A stretch of DNA of 17,909 bases from CAYGTK01 sp964352775 (GCA_964352775.1 CAYGTK010000068.1:1-17909); one strand, 5' to 3'. Counted from the stretch's first letter, positions 1 through 7,575 are shown. The notes: generated from the letters alone by a model not told the origin. Numbers and translations: made by a program.

Positions 1-831
1 TTATTACCTTATTCAAAATTTCGGGATTTAGATATAGAAGATTTTAAAAACTATCTGTATTACGCATTCAACTCACGACCAATAATAACCAATTCATTAA
101 CGATTGAAAAAGTTTTTAGGCTTGTTGTAAATGAAAAGGTTTGCGGTGTAAATGAGAGACTACGCAATGTTAAATACTTAAAATATCCACCGATTGAAGT
201 AGTTAAGAAAAATAATCAATATAATCGAGCAAATACCCCAAGCAGAACAGTCTTTTATGCTTGTGAAGCAAAGGATAGCGCTTTGTTAGAAACACAACCC
301 CCATTAGGAAAATTACTTACATTGGGTGTATGGAAGTCAAAGAAAGAACTCACCTCATACCCTATCTTTAACTTGTCAAAAAAATTACCAAGCCAAACAT
401 CTACTAGAGGGGGGCTCGCGTTTGAGGAATTCTCTCAATTTCAGCCTTCAGAATTTTCAGAATTGCTTAAAAGATACTTTGAGCTCTTAGGAAGAGAATT
501 TTCTAAACCTATCAACGACCATCGGGAATATTTAATTTCAGCCCTATTTTCGGATGAAATTTTCAAAATAAAAAATGGAGATAATTCAGACTTCATTGAT
601 TGTATAATTTACCCAAGTGTCGCTGATAAACATTTGACAGACAATATTGCAGTTAGACCTAAGGTAGTAGATAAGTACTTCTATCTCGAATCGGTAATGG
701 AGTTTACTATAAATCGAACCTATTACAAACGGAAGCTAGATTATCGTCATCCTGATCAATTTAATTTAGCTGGAATAGAAAAGGAAAATTATGCGAAACA
801 TCAATTGACGGATGGCACAATTGTTTGGTAA
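1..831 (+). CDS. RES-domain protein, 5'-truncated by window edge
   Basis: The frame is open from base 1 to the TAA at 829-831, giving 276 residues with the true start upstream of the window. Numbering from the window edge, the C-terminal 200 residues match the layout of the RES fold: Arg76 (YNRAN), Tyr86 (VFYAC), Glu97 (ALLE), then Ser206 (IIYPSV) and Asn215 (DNIAV). The RES family includes the NAD+-degrading toxins of RES-Xre toxin-antitoxin pairs, where Arg, Tyr and Glu line the NAD pocket, so an NAD+-consuming activity is a reasonable inference. This protein is much longer than a stand-alone RES toxin, with an extra N-terminal region (about 70 visible residues) and a C-terminal tail of about 60 residues, so it may belong to a larger RES subfamily rather than a classic toxin. 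Any antitoxin would lie upstream and cannot be seen. The assignment comes from motif recognition only. Confidence 0.6.
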   Translation, partial: LLPYSKFRDLDIEDFKNYLYYAFNSRPIITNSLTIEKVFRLVVNEKVCGVNERLRNVKYLKYPPIEVVKKNNQYNRANTPSRTVFYACEAKDSALLETQPPLGKLLTLGVWKSKKELTSYPIFNLSKKLPSQTSTRGGLAFEEFSQFQPSEFSELLKRYFELLGREFSKPINDHREYLISALFSDEIFKIKNGDNSDFIDCIIYPSVADKHLTDNIAVRPKVVDKYFYLESVMEFTINRTYYKRKLDYRHPDQFNLAGIEKENYAKHQLTDGTIVW

Positions 832-833
832 CC

Positions 834-952
834 CCCGCTATCGCCAGTCTATGACTGGTGATTTACCGATCTGTCAGTTTCTAACTGACGCCCCGATGCT
901 CGGGGCTTTGCCGTATAGTCACCAATTACAAACTGGCTACAACTAAAGCGGG
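834..952. repeat. Nested multi-hairpin intergenic element (REP/BIME-like)
   Basis: This is a 119-bp self-complementary element beginning 3 bp after the RES stop codon. The outer stem is CCCGCT (834-839) with AGCGGG (947-952). The next arm, GCCAGT starting at 843, pairs with ACTGGC ending at 937; over about 20 nt most differences between the arms are transitions, several of which become G-T wobbles if the minus strand is transcribed. Inside lie two perfect triloop hairpins placed back to back: GTCAGTT-TCT-AACTGAC (873-889) and GCCCCGA-TGC-TCGGGGC (890-906). The left arm can itself fold as CCAGTC-TAT-GACTGG (844-858). Layout and GC content contrast with the AT-rich surroundings. It resembles REP/BIME elements mobilised by RAYT transposases, but that is inference. 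It could also end transcription of the RES gene. Confidence 0.6.
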
Positions 953-971
953 TAAACTCCATACCCCAACC

Positions 972-1077
972 TGTCATTGCGAACGCAGCGTAGCGAAGTG
1001 TGGCAATCTACGGGAAGGCTACAGCAATAAATCCTTAGTAAGCAGATTGCCACGGTCGTGCCTCCCTCGCAATGACA
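972..1077. repeat. Inverted repeat of the GTCATTGCGA...GGCAATCT type
   Basis: The outer arms TGTCATTGCGA (972-982) and TCGCAATGACA (1067-1077) are perfect complements, as are the inner arms GTGGCAATCT (1000-1009) and AGATTGCCAC (1044-1053). The segments between them, containing GCAGCGTAGCGAAG on the left and GTCGTGCCTCC on the right, are variable. From general knowledge, this GTCATTGCGA...GGCAATCT motif is a dispersed intergenic palindrome seen in many bacterial genomes. It is non-coding, and its copy number in this genome cannot be judged from one window. Confidence 0.65.
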
Positions 1078-1191
1078 TTCATTGGGGGCTATTTGCTAAG
1101 TACTATTACTACCTACTTAACCCCTAATCGTACTTGTTTGTAACGCCAGCAGTGGTACTAAACGAATAATAAAGTACCTTTCCCAGCACTG

Positions 1192-1230
1192 CACTCTTCG
1201 ACTATTCAGCTACGCTTCATGCTCAGAGTG
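1192..1230. repeat. Small dispersed-type palindrome (CACTCT...AGAGTG)
   Basis: CACTCT (1192-1197) pairs with AGAGTG (1225-1230). The body, read on the minus strand, contains CTGAGCATGAAGCG and later AGTCGAAGAGTG, which resembles the widespread CTGAGCG-AGTCGAAG type of intergenic repeat. It overlaps the 3' end of the tRNA-like sequence that follows. It is a decayed copy at best. Confidence 0.4.
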
Positions 1231-1299
1231 ACTTGCGCGGAATCGAACGCCACCGACTATGGGCAGTAGACTATAAGCCAAAAAGCCTTGCTAAAGTCA
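1228..1299 (-). pseudogene. Decayed tRNA-like sequence
   Basis: Read on the minus strand this is a tRNA-sized stretch (about 72 nt). The 5' end TGACTTT pairs with the 3' CAAGTCA in six of seven positions. A D-arm-like AAG/CTT stem encloses a loop with GG, and a T-loop TTCGATT sits in the right place with the G53-C61 pair. The T-stem has two mismatches and the anticodon stem is poor (loop of 8, one mismatch), so no anticodon can be assigned. A promoter-like TACATTTT lies at 1312-1319, just upstream of the 5' end. The best reading is a tRNA pseudogene or tRNA-derived remnant, possibly an old integration scar. The fold was worked out by eye. Confidence 0.3.
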
Positions 1300-1591
1300 A
1301 AATTCGGGGCGAAAATGTACTTTTTGCATCCATAACTATTTAGGGTTATATAATTGGAAGCCGCACCCACATTGGGTTACGGGAATTGCGCATAAATGTA
1401 AGATATCTAATATCTATTGTGTGCCTTGCTGGTTAAGGCTTACAAAGTTTTATCAAGCTGCCAAAACTATGCGACCAGATCATCAGATTGAACTAAAAGA
1501 AGTATTAAGTACCCTCCTCTGCACTTCATATTTCGAGGGCCTCAATATGACCTAGCGCACAAAAATCTATCTACTAAATACTAGTTACTAG
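1300..1591. other. Intergenic stretch without a supported gene
   Basis: I see no convincing coding sequence on either strand. One good hairpin lies at 1526-1550: TCATATT and AATATGA arms with an inner GAGG/CCTC, about 40 bp past the gcvP stop. It has no U-tract, so it is only a possible 3'-end structure for gcvP. A short tandem of ACTAGTT around 1581-1596 places repeated TAA/TAG codons after the gcvP stop. Confidence 0.5.
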
Positions 1592-4489
1592 TTACTCAGC
1601 AACTTCCTCCATGTAACTCTCCACACTAGGGCAAGTACATATCAAGTTCCTATCGCCATGGCTGTTATTCACGCGACCAACGGCTGGCCAGAATTTTTTC
1701 TCTACCACATAGGGTAGGGGAAAGGCTGCTTGTTGGCGACCATACTTGTGTGTCCACTCATCAGCAGTAATTACTTTAACGGTATGTGGGGCATTCTTAA
1801 GCACGTTGTCTTCTAGGTCAGCAGTACCAGTAATTACGGCTTCTATCTCTTTTTTGATGCTCAATAAGGCATCACAAAAGCGGTCAAGCTCGGCCATATC
1901 TTCACTTTCGGTAGGCTCAATCATCATAGTACCCGGTACAGGCCAACTCATGGTTGGTGCATGGAAACCATAATCAATAAGGCGCTTCGCCACATCTTCC
2001 ACTTCAATTCCACCAGCCTTAAACTCACGGAAATCAACTATTAACTCGTGGGCTACACGGTCGTTAGCACCAGTAAAAAGTACTTTGTAGTCCTTCTCAA
2101 TGCGCTTCTTAATATAGTTAGCACCCAAAATAGCATACTTGGTAGAATCAGTAGCACCACGCGTACCCAATAGCTGGATATAAGCGTAGGAGATCAATAA
2201 GATACTAGCACTTCCCCAAGGGGCTGCTGAAATAGCTGGAATGGCTTTATCACCACCCATTGGCACCAAGGAGTTGGTAGGTAAGAACGGAGCCAAATGC
2301 TCACGAACACAGATGGGACCCATACCTGGGCCACCACCACCATGTGGTATGCTGAATGTTTTGTGCAGATTCAAGTGACACACATCCGCACCAATAGTAG
2401 CAGGGTTAGTCAAACCAACTTGTGCGTTCATGTTAGCACCATCCATATACACCTGTCCACCATTATCGTGGATTATCTGGCAGATGTCCATCACACCTTC
2501 CTCAAATACACCGTGTGTACTTGGGTAGGTTATCATCAAACAACTCAGATTTTCTTTATGCTGCTCTGCTTTTGCACGAAGATCTTCAATATCAATATTC
2601 CCGTTCTCGTCACATTTGGTAACCACTACCTTCATACCTGCCATTACAGCACTTGCAGGGTTAGTACCATGTGCAGATGATGGAATTAGGGCGATATTAC
2701 GATGCCCTTGGCCTTCATCTTCTTGATATGCACGAATAACCATTAGGCCAGCATACTCACCTTGTGCACCACTATTAGGCTGCAAAGAAGTAGCATCAAA
2801 ACCAGTGATCACATTCAAGTAACGCTCCAGTTCAATAATCATCTCGCGATAGCCCAATGCCTGGTCTCCCGGTACGAATGGATGTAAGTTGCTGAACTCT
2901 GGCCAACTGATAGGCACTAACTGCGTAGTAGCATTCAACTTCATAGTACAAGAACCCAAAGCTATCATCGACTGTGTCAATGAAAGGTCTTTAGCCTCTA
3001 ATGACTTAATGTAACGTAACATTTCTGTCTCGCTCTGATGACTATTGAATACGGGGTGAGTTAGGTAGTCTGAAGTACGTTTCAATTCGTCTTGTAACTG
3101 ATAACTTACTTCGATAGAAGTAATAGCTTTCTTTTCCGTTGTAATGCCTTTAGCCGTAGCAAATACAGCGGCTATGGCTTGAACGTCTTCTGGCATAGTA
3201 GCTTCATCTAAAGAGATAACTACTTCATTTTCATCAGTAAATCCAAAGTTTATCTCATTACCAACTGCGATAGATTTGATGCGGTTACGTAATTCCTCAT
3301 CAACACCCAAGTTCACTTTCAAAGTATCGAAGAAAAATTCATTGTCTTGCTGGTAGCCTAAGTCTTTTAGATCTTTGCTAAGTACTCTAGCCTGCTGGTG
3401 AATGCGGGTTGCAATAGCTTTTAAGCCCTTTGGCCCATGATATACACCATACATACCAGCCATAATAGCCAATAGCGCCTGAGCGGTACAAATGTTAGAT
3501 GTAGCTTTTTCTCTGCGGATGTGTTGCTCACGAGTTTGCAGAGCCATGCGTAAGGCTTGCTCGCCATTACTACCTACGGAAACACCGATTATACGACCTG
3601 GTATAATACGGGTATAATCTTCCCTACAAGCAAAGTAGGCTGCGTGTGGACCACCATAGCCTAACGGAACGCCCAATCGCTGGGTATTACCGACAGCTAC
3701 ATCAGCACCCAATTCTCCTGGAGGAGTTAAAAGGGCAAGGCTCATAATATCGGCTGCCATTACCACTTTAGTACCAGCAGCATGGGCTTTTTCTATTAGC
3801 TCACGGTAATTGGCTATGTAGCCGTCTTTACCTGGGTATTGAAGTAATGCGCCAAACACGGTGTTATCAAACTCGAAGTTTTCGATGTCAACCACTTTCA
3901 GTTCAACACCTATTGGTAATGCTCTTGTTTTAAGAAGATCAAGTGTTTGGGGCAAGCACTTATCACTAGCAACAAAAACAGCGGCCTCTATTTTACGCTT
4001 ATTGCGATGGCTGAATAGCATACTCATCGCTTCAGCAGCAGCGGTACCTTCATCTAGTAGCGATGCGTTGGCAACTGGTAAAGCAGTTAAATCGCTCACC
4101 ATAGTTTGGAAATTCAATAACGCCTCTAAACGCCCCTGTGCTATTTCTGCTTGGTAAGGTGTGTATTGCGTATACCAACCTGGGTTCTCCAAAATATTCC
4201 GCTGAATTACTCCTGGCACAATGGTATTGCTATAGCCCATACCGATATAAGTCTTAAAGAGCTTGTTCTTAGCAGCCTTCTCTTTCAAGTTTTGTAGGTA
4301 CTCGTGTTCGCTAACAGCGCGAGGTAGATCTAACTCACCTTCCAACCTGATCTTATCAGGCACTGTCTGGTCAATTAATTCGTCCATACTGTTCACCCCA
4401 ATGGCTTTTAGCATCAGTTGAGTTTCCTCAGCATCAGGTCCAATATGGCGATTTGCGAAACGGTCGGTGGAATAAAGATCAATGTGCAC
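1592..4489 (-). CDS. gcvP: Glycine dehydrogenase (aminomethyl-transferring), P-protein
   Basis: This is the PLP-dependent P-protein of the glycine cleavage system. It decarboxylates glycine and passes the aminomethyl group to the lipoyl arm of GcvH, feeding one-carbon units to tetrahydrofolate, in the cytosol. The 965 residues match the usual length of the single-chain bacterial form. The N-terminal half starts FANRHIGP and includes NPGWYTQYTPYQAEIAQGR and ANASLLDEGTAAAEAM. The C-terminal half carries ALGSCTMKLN, SAHGTNP and the PLP-lysine motif HLNLHKTFSIPHGGGGPG, with Lys710 (codon 2360-2362). The start is GTG at 4487-4489: an in-frame stop lies five codons upstream and no ATG precedes the conserved FANRHIGP block. 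No clear Shine-Dalgarno sequence is seen. gcvH and gcvT are not in the window, so the gene stands alone here. No frameshift was noticed. Confidence 0.98.
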   Translation of the reverse strand: MHIDLYSTDRFANRHIGPDAEETQLMLKAIGVNSMDELIDQTVPDKIRLEGELDLPRAVSEHEYLQNLKEKAAKNKLFKTYIGMGYSNTIVPGVIQRNILENPGWYTQYTPYQAEIAQGRLEALLNFQTMVSDLTALPVANASLLDEGTAAAEAMSMLFSHRNKRKIEAAVFVASDKCLPQTLDLLKTRALPIGVELKVVDIENFEFDNTVFGALLQYPGKDGYIANYRELIEKAHAAGTKVVMAADIMSLALLTPPGELGADVAVGNTQRLGVPLGYGGPHAAYFACREDYTRIIPGRIIGVSVGSNGEQALRMALQTREQHIRREKATSNICTAQALLAIMAGMYGVYHGPKGLKAIATRIHQQARVLSKDLKDLGYQQDNEFFFDTLKVNLGVDEELRNRIKSIAVGNEINFGFTDENEVVISLDEATMPEDVQAIAAVFATAKGITTEKKAITSIEVSYQLQDELKRTSDYLTHPVFNSHQSETEMLRYIKSLEAKDLSLTQSMIALGSCTMKLNATTQLVPISWPEFSNLHPFVPGDQALGYREMIIELERYLNVITGFDATSLQPNSGAQGEYAGLMVIRAYQEDEGQGHRNIALIPSSAHGTNPASAVMAGMKVVVTKCDENGNIDIEDLRAKAEQHKENLSCLMITYPSTHGVFEEGVMDICQIIHDNGGQVYMDGANMNAQVGLTNPATIGADVCHLNLHKTFSIPHGGGGPGMGPICVREHLAPFLPTNSLVPMGGDKAIPAISAAPWGSASILLISYAYIQLLGTRGATDSTKYAILGANYIKKRIEKDYKVLFTGANDRVAHELIVDFREFKAGGIEVEDVAKRLIDYGFHAPTMSWPVPGTMMIEPTESEDMAELDRFCDALLSIKKEIEAVITGTADLEDNVLKNAPHTVKVITADEWTHKYGRQQAAFPLPYVVEKKFWPAVGRVNNSHGDRNLICTCPSVESYMEEVAE

Positions 4490-4523
4490 TACACAAGCTA
4501 TTTAGTGTTACGAAATTATGCTG

Positions 4524-4531
4524 CAAAAATA
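4524..4531 (-). promoter_or_regulatory. Candidate -7 box for gcvP (TATTTTTG)
   Basis: On the minus strand TATTTTTG matches the Bacteroidetes -7 consensus TAnnTTTG and lies 34 bp upstream of the gcvP GTG start, predicting a leader of about 25-30 nt. No good TTTG-type -33 element is seen at the usual 19-21 nt spacing, so the call rests on the -7 box alone. Confidence 0.4.
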
Positions 4532-4640
4532 CGGCGCAACGCTCAGAAATCCACGCTTTAGCCCAACCTAACAACACATTCTACCGTATAATATGCTTAG
4601 GAAAATAATAATTCACTATTCGTGCAGGTTTTGATATAGG

Positions 4641-5390
4641 ATGGGATTGGTAAGCACAAAAATTTCTTTACTCTTTACAGCGGTATTTTGGCTGATGTCA
4701 GGGCTTTCTGGCCCATCGGCTGATCCTGCACGTGAAGTAGTTCATGAAACGCTGGCTGGTCCAACTTCGTTTGACGATGAAATGTATGGTACTTTCAAAT
4801 GGAGTCAGTTTGTACAATGGGAAGAAGTTAACAGAGCGATAGACTACAAAAAACCGGATGTCAATCTATTAAACGCAGCTATCTTTTATTACACCAATCA
4901 ATATAGAATAAGAAAAGGGCTTCCAGCTTTGGAATTTCACCCTTCATTGCGCGATGCTGCGGTATTTCATAGCCACAAAATGGCCAATGAGAACTTCTAT
5001 GGACATATGAACAAGAAAGAGCGAGAATACCGCTCTTGTGGCGATAGAGCGCAGCACTTCGGTTACCCAACGCCTAATGTAGGAGAGAATATCGCCTTTC
5101 AGTATTTCATGAATTATAAGGATGGCAGTAAGTTCTGGTACAAAAACGTGAATGGTAGATTGATATATTACTATGGTACAAGCCAGCAGCTCAAAAAGCC
5201 AATCCGACCTTTGAGCTATTTGGAGTATGCCAATATTCTGGTGAATCAATGGATAGATTCGCCACCGCATGAGGAGAATATGCGAAACCCTTACTACAAA
5301 TACATGGGTTGTGGTATAGCCCCTGACACCAAGTCATTCACGATAAATAAAATACCGCAATCGTTAGCTACGCAAAACTTTGGTGCGTGA
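4641..5390 (+). CDS. Secreted CAP (SCP/PR-1-like) domain protein
   Basis: This is a 249-residue exported protein of the CAP superfamily, whose bacterial members are secreted and of mostly unknown activity. Residues 1 to about 25 look like a signal peptide, with a hydrophobic ISLLFTAVFWLMSGLSG core. After a spacer rich in acidic residues, the CAP domain runs from about residue 75 (AIFYYTNQYRIRKGLPAL) to the end. It shows AAVFHSHKMANENFYGHMN, PNVGENIAFQ, WIDSPPHEENM and YYKYMGCGIA, so the cavity histidines (GHM, PPH) and glutamates (GEN, HEEN) are all present. An insertion of about 45 residues separates the GENIA and WIDSPPH motifs. ATG 4641 is chosen because it directly precedes the signal peptide. 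The gene stands between divergently transcribed gcvP and the next plus-strand gene, 44 bp or more away, and may share transcription with the latter. Confidence 0.88.
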   Translation: MGLVSTKISLLFTAVFWLMSGLSGPSADPAREVVHETLAGPTSFDDEMYGTFKWSQFVQWEEVNRAIDYKKPDVNLLNAAIFYYTNQYRIRKGLPALEFHPSLRDAAVFHSHKMANENFYGHMNKKEREYRSCGDRAQHFGYPTPNVGENIAFQYFMNYKDGSKFWYKNVNGRLIYYYGTSQQLKKPIRPLSYLEYANILVNQWIDSPPHEENMRNPYYKYMGCGIAPDTKSFTINKIPQSLATQNFGA

Positions 5391-5470
5391 TGATCGTTAT
5401 GCTTAGGTAAGTTTTATAATTATCTTTACTAGGCATGATATTTGTGCCTTTGCAGACCAAAATTATTGTC

Positions 5471-6103
5471 GTGAAACGCTACTTGATACTTCTTCTACCT
5501 ATAGTATTCTTATTCAGCTCTAAACAGATAGTTGCACAGAGTAACCTCATCCAATTTTCAGGTTTGCTAATGACCAGCGATAGCTTGAAAGGTATACCGT
5601 ATGCAACGGTGATGCTGAAAAACTCTTCGCATGGTACCGTGAGTAATTATCAAGGTTTCTTTTCCTTAGTGGCAGCTAAAGGAGATATTATCGTGTTTTC
5701 TGCTGTGGGGTTCAAAACAGTAGAATTTATTCTTCCAGACTCACTCAGCAAGAATAAATACTCTGTAATACAGCTTCTTAGCATTGATACTATAAGACTA
5801 CCTACCACAGTTATCTACCCTTGGCCTACTAAAGATCAATTTAAGCAGGCGTTTTTATCGTTAAATATTCCTGATGATGACCTTGAGCGTGCTCGCCGTA
5901 ATTTGGAGAAGCAACGCTTAGCTGACCTAGGAGAGACATTGCCATATGACGGAAAGGAAACTGCTACAGCTTATTTGAGGAATGAATCAAGAAAATTCAA
6001 CTATGCAGGGCAAACCCCACCAATGAACATCTTTAACCCAATTGCTTGGTCTCAATTTATCCAAGCATGGAAGAATGGAGACTTCAAGCGAAAGGATAAA
6101 TAG
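5471..6103 (+). CDS. Exported carboxypeptidase-regulatory-like domain protein
   Basis: This exported protein carries one CarboxypepD_reg-like beta-sandwich domain, a module Bacteroidetes often place at the N-terminus of outer-membrane and periplasmic proteins. Starting at GTG 5471 gives 210 residues beginning VKRYLILLLPIVFLFSS, a textbook signal peptide ending near VAQS. An upstream ATG at 5435 would add 12 residues before it and would lie inside a promoter-like GATATTTG/TAGGCATG stretch, so GTG is preferred. The domain follows at once: IQFSGLLMTSDSLKGIPYATVMLKN, TVSNYQGFFSLVAAKGDIIVFSAVGFKT. The C-terminal half (IYPWPTKDQFKQAFLSLNIPDDD, a charged helix, then QTPPMNIFNPIAW) looks like an all-helical tail known from other small Bacteroidetes proteins, function unknown. 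Its stop is 1 bp from the stop of the convergent minus-strand gene. Confidence 0.8.
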   Translation: MKRYLILLLPIVFLFSSKQIVAQSNLIQFSGLLMTSDSLKGIPYATVMLKNSSHGTVSNYQGFFSLVAAKGDIIVFSAVGFKTVEFILPDSLSKNKYSVIQLLSIDTIRLPTTVIYPWPTKDQFKQAFLSLNIPDDDLERARRNLEKQRLADLGETLPYDGKETATAYLRNESRKFNYAGQTPPMNIFNPIAWSQFIQAWKNGDFKRKDK

Positions 6104-6104
6104 C

Positions 6105-6992
6105 CTATTTGATATTGGCTAACTTTTCTTCAACAGATAATACTAGTTCTTTCTGTTCACCAATGCTTCCTTCTTTAAGCTCTTGATCTTTAAGGTTAAC
6201 CTCTATTTGGCGCTTAGCATCACGAATATCAGCTTCAGAGTCGCTAATGCTCTTATGTAGCTTGTCATCTTCCTTGCGAAGTTTTTCTAGGCCCTTTTCA
6301 AGTGTTTTCATCTCTTTTTCAGCGTTCTTCTTAGCATCTTCATCTGTAATACCAGTAAGTTGATCTTTCTTATCGTGTACCAAATTCAGCTGGCGCTCTT
6401 GGTTTCTTGCATTCTCTTTGATCTTGTCTTTTGATTGACGGATAGATTGTTCACTCTTGTCAATGCTTTTTACATAACCATCGTGGTCGCTATGTAGCTT
6501 ATCCAAGTCTTTCTCTAGGTCCTTTAATATCTTCTGTTCTTGTTTCAATTCTTCACCCACAGCCTCTTTGTAGTTCGCTACGGCAAAGTCGTATAAGAAT
6601 ACTTGGGCACTTTCAAATTTGGTCTCTTCCGTAGTAGAAGAAACGAATTTGCCTGTATCTGCCTCAAAAAAGGCCATGATGAAAACACCTTCTTTTGTGT
6701 CCCATATTTTGGCAAATACATTGATAGGGGTGCTAGATATACGTTCTACTAGGGTTTGATATACATAGTATTCATCGCCCTCATCTTCCATTTTATTCTT
6801 GGTATCGTTGCGTACTGCTTTTTCCCAATTCTTTATTACTGTTTTCAGGTCAGCTTGGGGAATGCGTGTTTCCATTCCGGGTTGCTCACCTTTGGTCATG
6901 TTATTGGTTATCTCTTTAACCTTAATAGGTTCTTGTGCAGCAGCATAGAAAGAGAAGAATAGTGTTGTGATAAGTATAAGTGTCAGTCTCAT
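6105..6992 (-). CDS. Exported coiled-coil protein of unknown function
   Basis: I do not recognise this family. Starting from ATG at 6990-6992 the protein has 295 residues and begins MRLTLILITTLFFSFYAAAQ, a clear signal peptide with cleavage after AAAQ. A longer frame from TTG 7019 would start inside the A/T tract of the upstream terminator and is rejected. In addition, the 13 bases TAATACCATGAGA around this ATG are identical to those around the DUF1573 start. Residues of about 35-145 form a globular region (NWEKAVRNDTKNKMEDEGDEYYVYQ, INVFAKIWDTKEGVFIMAFFEADTGKFVS). The remaining 150 are highly charged heptad-like helices (EQKILKDLEKDLDKLHSDHD, KKNAEKEMKTLEKGLEKLRK), suggesting a long periplasmic coiled coil. 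It may be read through from the DUF1573 gene. A structural or envelope role is only a guess. Confidence 0.75.
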   Translation of the reverse strand: MRLTLILITTLFFSFYAAAQEPIKVKEITNNMTKGEQPGMETRIPQADLKTVIKNWEKAVRNDTKNKMEDEGDEYYVYQTLVERISSTPINVFAKIWDTKEGVFIMAFFEADTGKFVSSTTEETKFESAQVFLYDFAVANYKEAVGEELKQEQKILKDLEKDLDKLHSDHDGYVKSIDKSEQSIRQSKDKIKENARNQERQLNLVHDKKDQLTGITDEDAKKNAEKEMKTLEKGLEKLRKEDDKLHKSISDSEADIRDAKRQIEVNLKDQELKEGSIGEQKELVLSVEEKLANIK

Positions 6993-7017
6993 GGTATTAG
7001 TTTTGTCTATAGTAAAC

Positions 7018-7044
7018 AAAAAAGGTGCCGAAAATCGGCACCTT
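7018..7044 (-). terminator. Intrinsic terminator of the DUF1573 gene
   Basis: On the minus strand a perfect 10-bp stem, AAGGTGCCGA (7022-7031 on plus) with TCGGCACCTT (7035-7044), closes a three-base loop and is followed by a run of six U. It lies 25 bp past the DUF1573 stop, in the right orientation. Because the coiled-coil gene continues on the same strand, it either isolates that gene or sets a lower expression level for it. Confidence 0.85.
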
Positions 7045-7068
7045 AATTATAGTAATTATTTGTAAGTA

Positions 7069-7497
7069 TTACTCACCACTAGTACTGGTATCGCTTTCAG
7101 AGCTTGCTGGACTCTTTACGGTTCCTTTAATAATAAGGCGGTAAGGGCTTTCGGCTGTATTTGCATTAACAGTTACTGTTTTGGTGAATGCACCTTGACG
7201 GTTAGTGTCATACTTTACCTTAATACTTCCCGTTTGGCCTGGTTTAATTACTTCTTTGGGGCACTGTGGTACAGTACATCCGCAAGACCCTTTGCAGGTA
7301 GTAATGATAAGGTCTTCGGTTCCAGTATTGGTGAATGTGAACTCACGCTGTCCGTCTGCTTTGTGCTCAATAGTTCCATAATCAACAGTTTTACTTTCAA
7401 ACTCCATTTTGGCACCACTTGCTTCAGGGGCATCTTGTGCAACAGCAAGGGAAAATGAAGCGAAAAGCAATATAGCAATAGCGTAGAATGATCTCAT
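7069..7497 (-). CDS. Exported DUF1573 protein
   Basis: This is a 142-residue secreted protein of the DUF1573 family, small Ig/ASH-like beta-sandwich proteins abundant in Bacteroidetes, with no established enzymatic role. The signal peptide is MRSFYAIAILLFASFSLAVAQ (about 21 residues). The domain spans residues 33-130 with the family hallmarks FESKTVDYGTI, REFTFTNTGTEDLIIT, the cysteine cluster CKGSCGCTVPQCP, and IKPGQTGSIKVKYDT followed by FTKTVTVNAN. A low-complexity Ser/Thr/Glu tail ends the protein. The length is normal for the family. A strong promoter lies just upstream (7527-7557) and a clean terminator downstream, so it forms its own transcription unit. Bacteroidetes DUF1573 proteins often sit next to TPR and envelope genes, as here. 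Confidence 0.92.
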   Translation of the reverse strand: MRSFYAIAILLFASFSLAVAQDAPEASGAKMEFESKTVDYGTIEHKADGQREFTFTNTGTEDLIITTCKGSCGCTVPQCPKEVIKPGQTGSIKVKYDTNRQGAFTKTVTVNANTAESPYRLIIKGTVKSPASSESDTSTSGE

Positions 7498-7526
7498 GGT
7501 ATTAAATTTTTGTTTCTTCTGTTATT

Positions 7527-7557
7527 CAAATGTACGATTCTGATAAGTAGTCTGCAA
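7527..7557 (-). promoter_or_regulatory. Bacteroidetes-type promoter of the DUF1573 gene
   Basis: On the minus strand TTG(C) (plus 7554-7557) is followed after about 19-20 nt by a perfect TACATTTG -7 box (plus 7527-7534). This fits the primary sigma consensus of the phylum, TTTG-N19-21-TAnnTTTG. The -7 box lies about 29 bp upstream of the ATG, predicting a leader of about 20 nt. It is the best promoter match in the window. Confidence 0.7.
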
Positions 7558-7575
7558 TAATATTGCCAGATCTTT

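Noticed and set aside
834..1300. CRISPR array in the repeat-rich gap
   Set aside because: The repeats here are inverted, of different sequence and unevenly spaced. There are no direct repeats with unique spacers and no cas genes.
1526..1550. Hairpin TCATATT...AATATGA as the gcvP terminator
   Set aside because: The stem is good but no U-run follows on the minus strand, so it is kept only as a note in the intergenic entry.
2297..2680. Plus-strand open frame of 127 codons inside gcvP
   Set aside because: It lies wholly antisense to the conserved PLP region of gcvP, has a His/Thr/Cys-rich composition typical of a shadow frame and no recognisable domain.
4592..5408. TATGCTTAGG occurs upstream of the CAP gene and again after its stop
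   Set aside because: A 10-mer pair without further flanking similarity is not enough to call a repeat or att pair.
6993..7019. Longer N-terminus (TTG start at 7019) for the coiled-coil protein
   Set aside because: It starts within the terminator T-tract and puts nine residues before an otherwise perfect signal peptide. ATG 6992 shares its context with the neighbouring gene.
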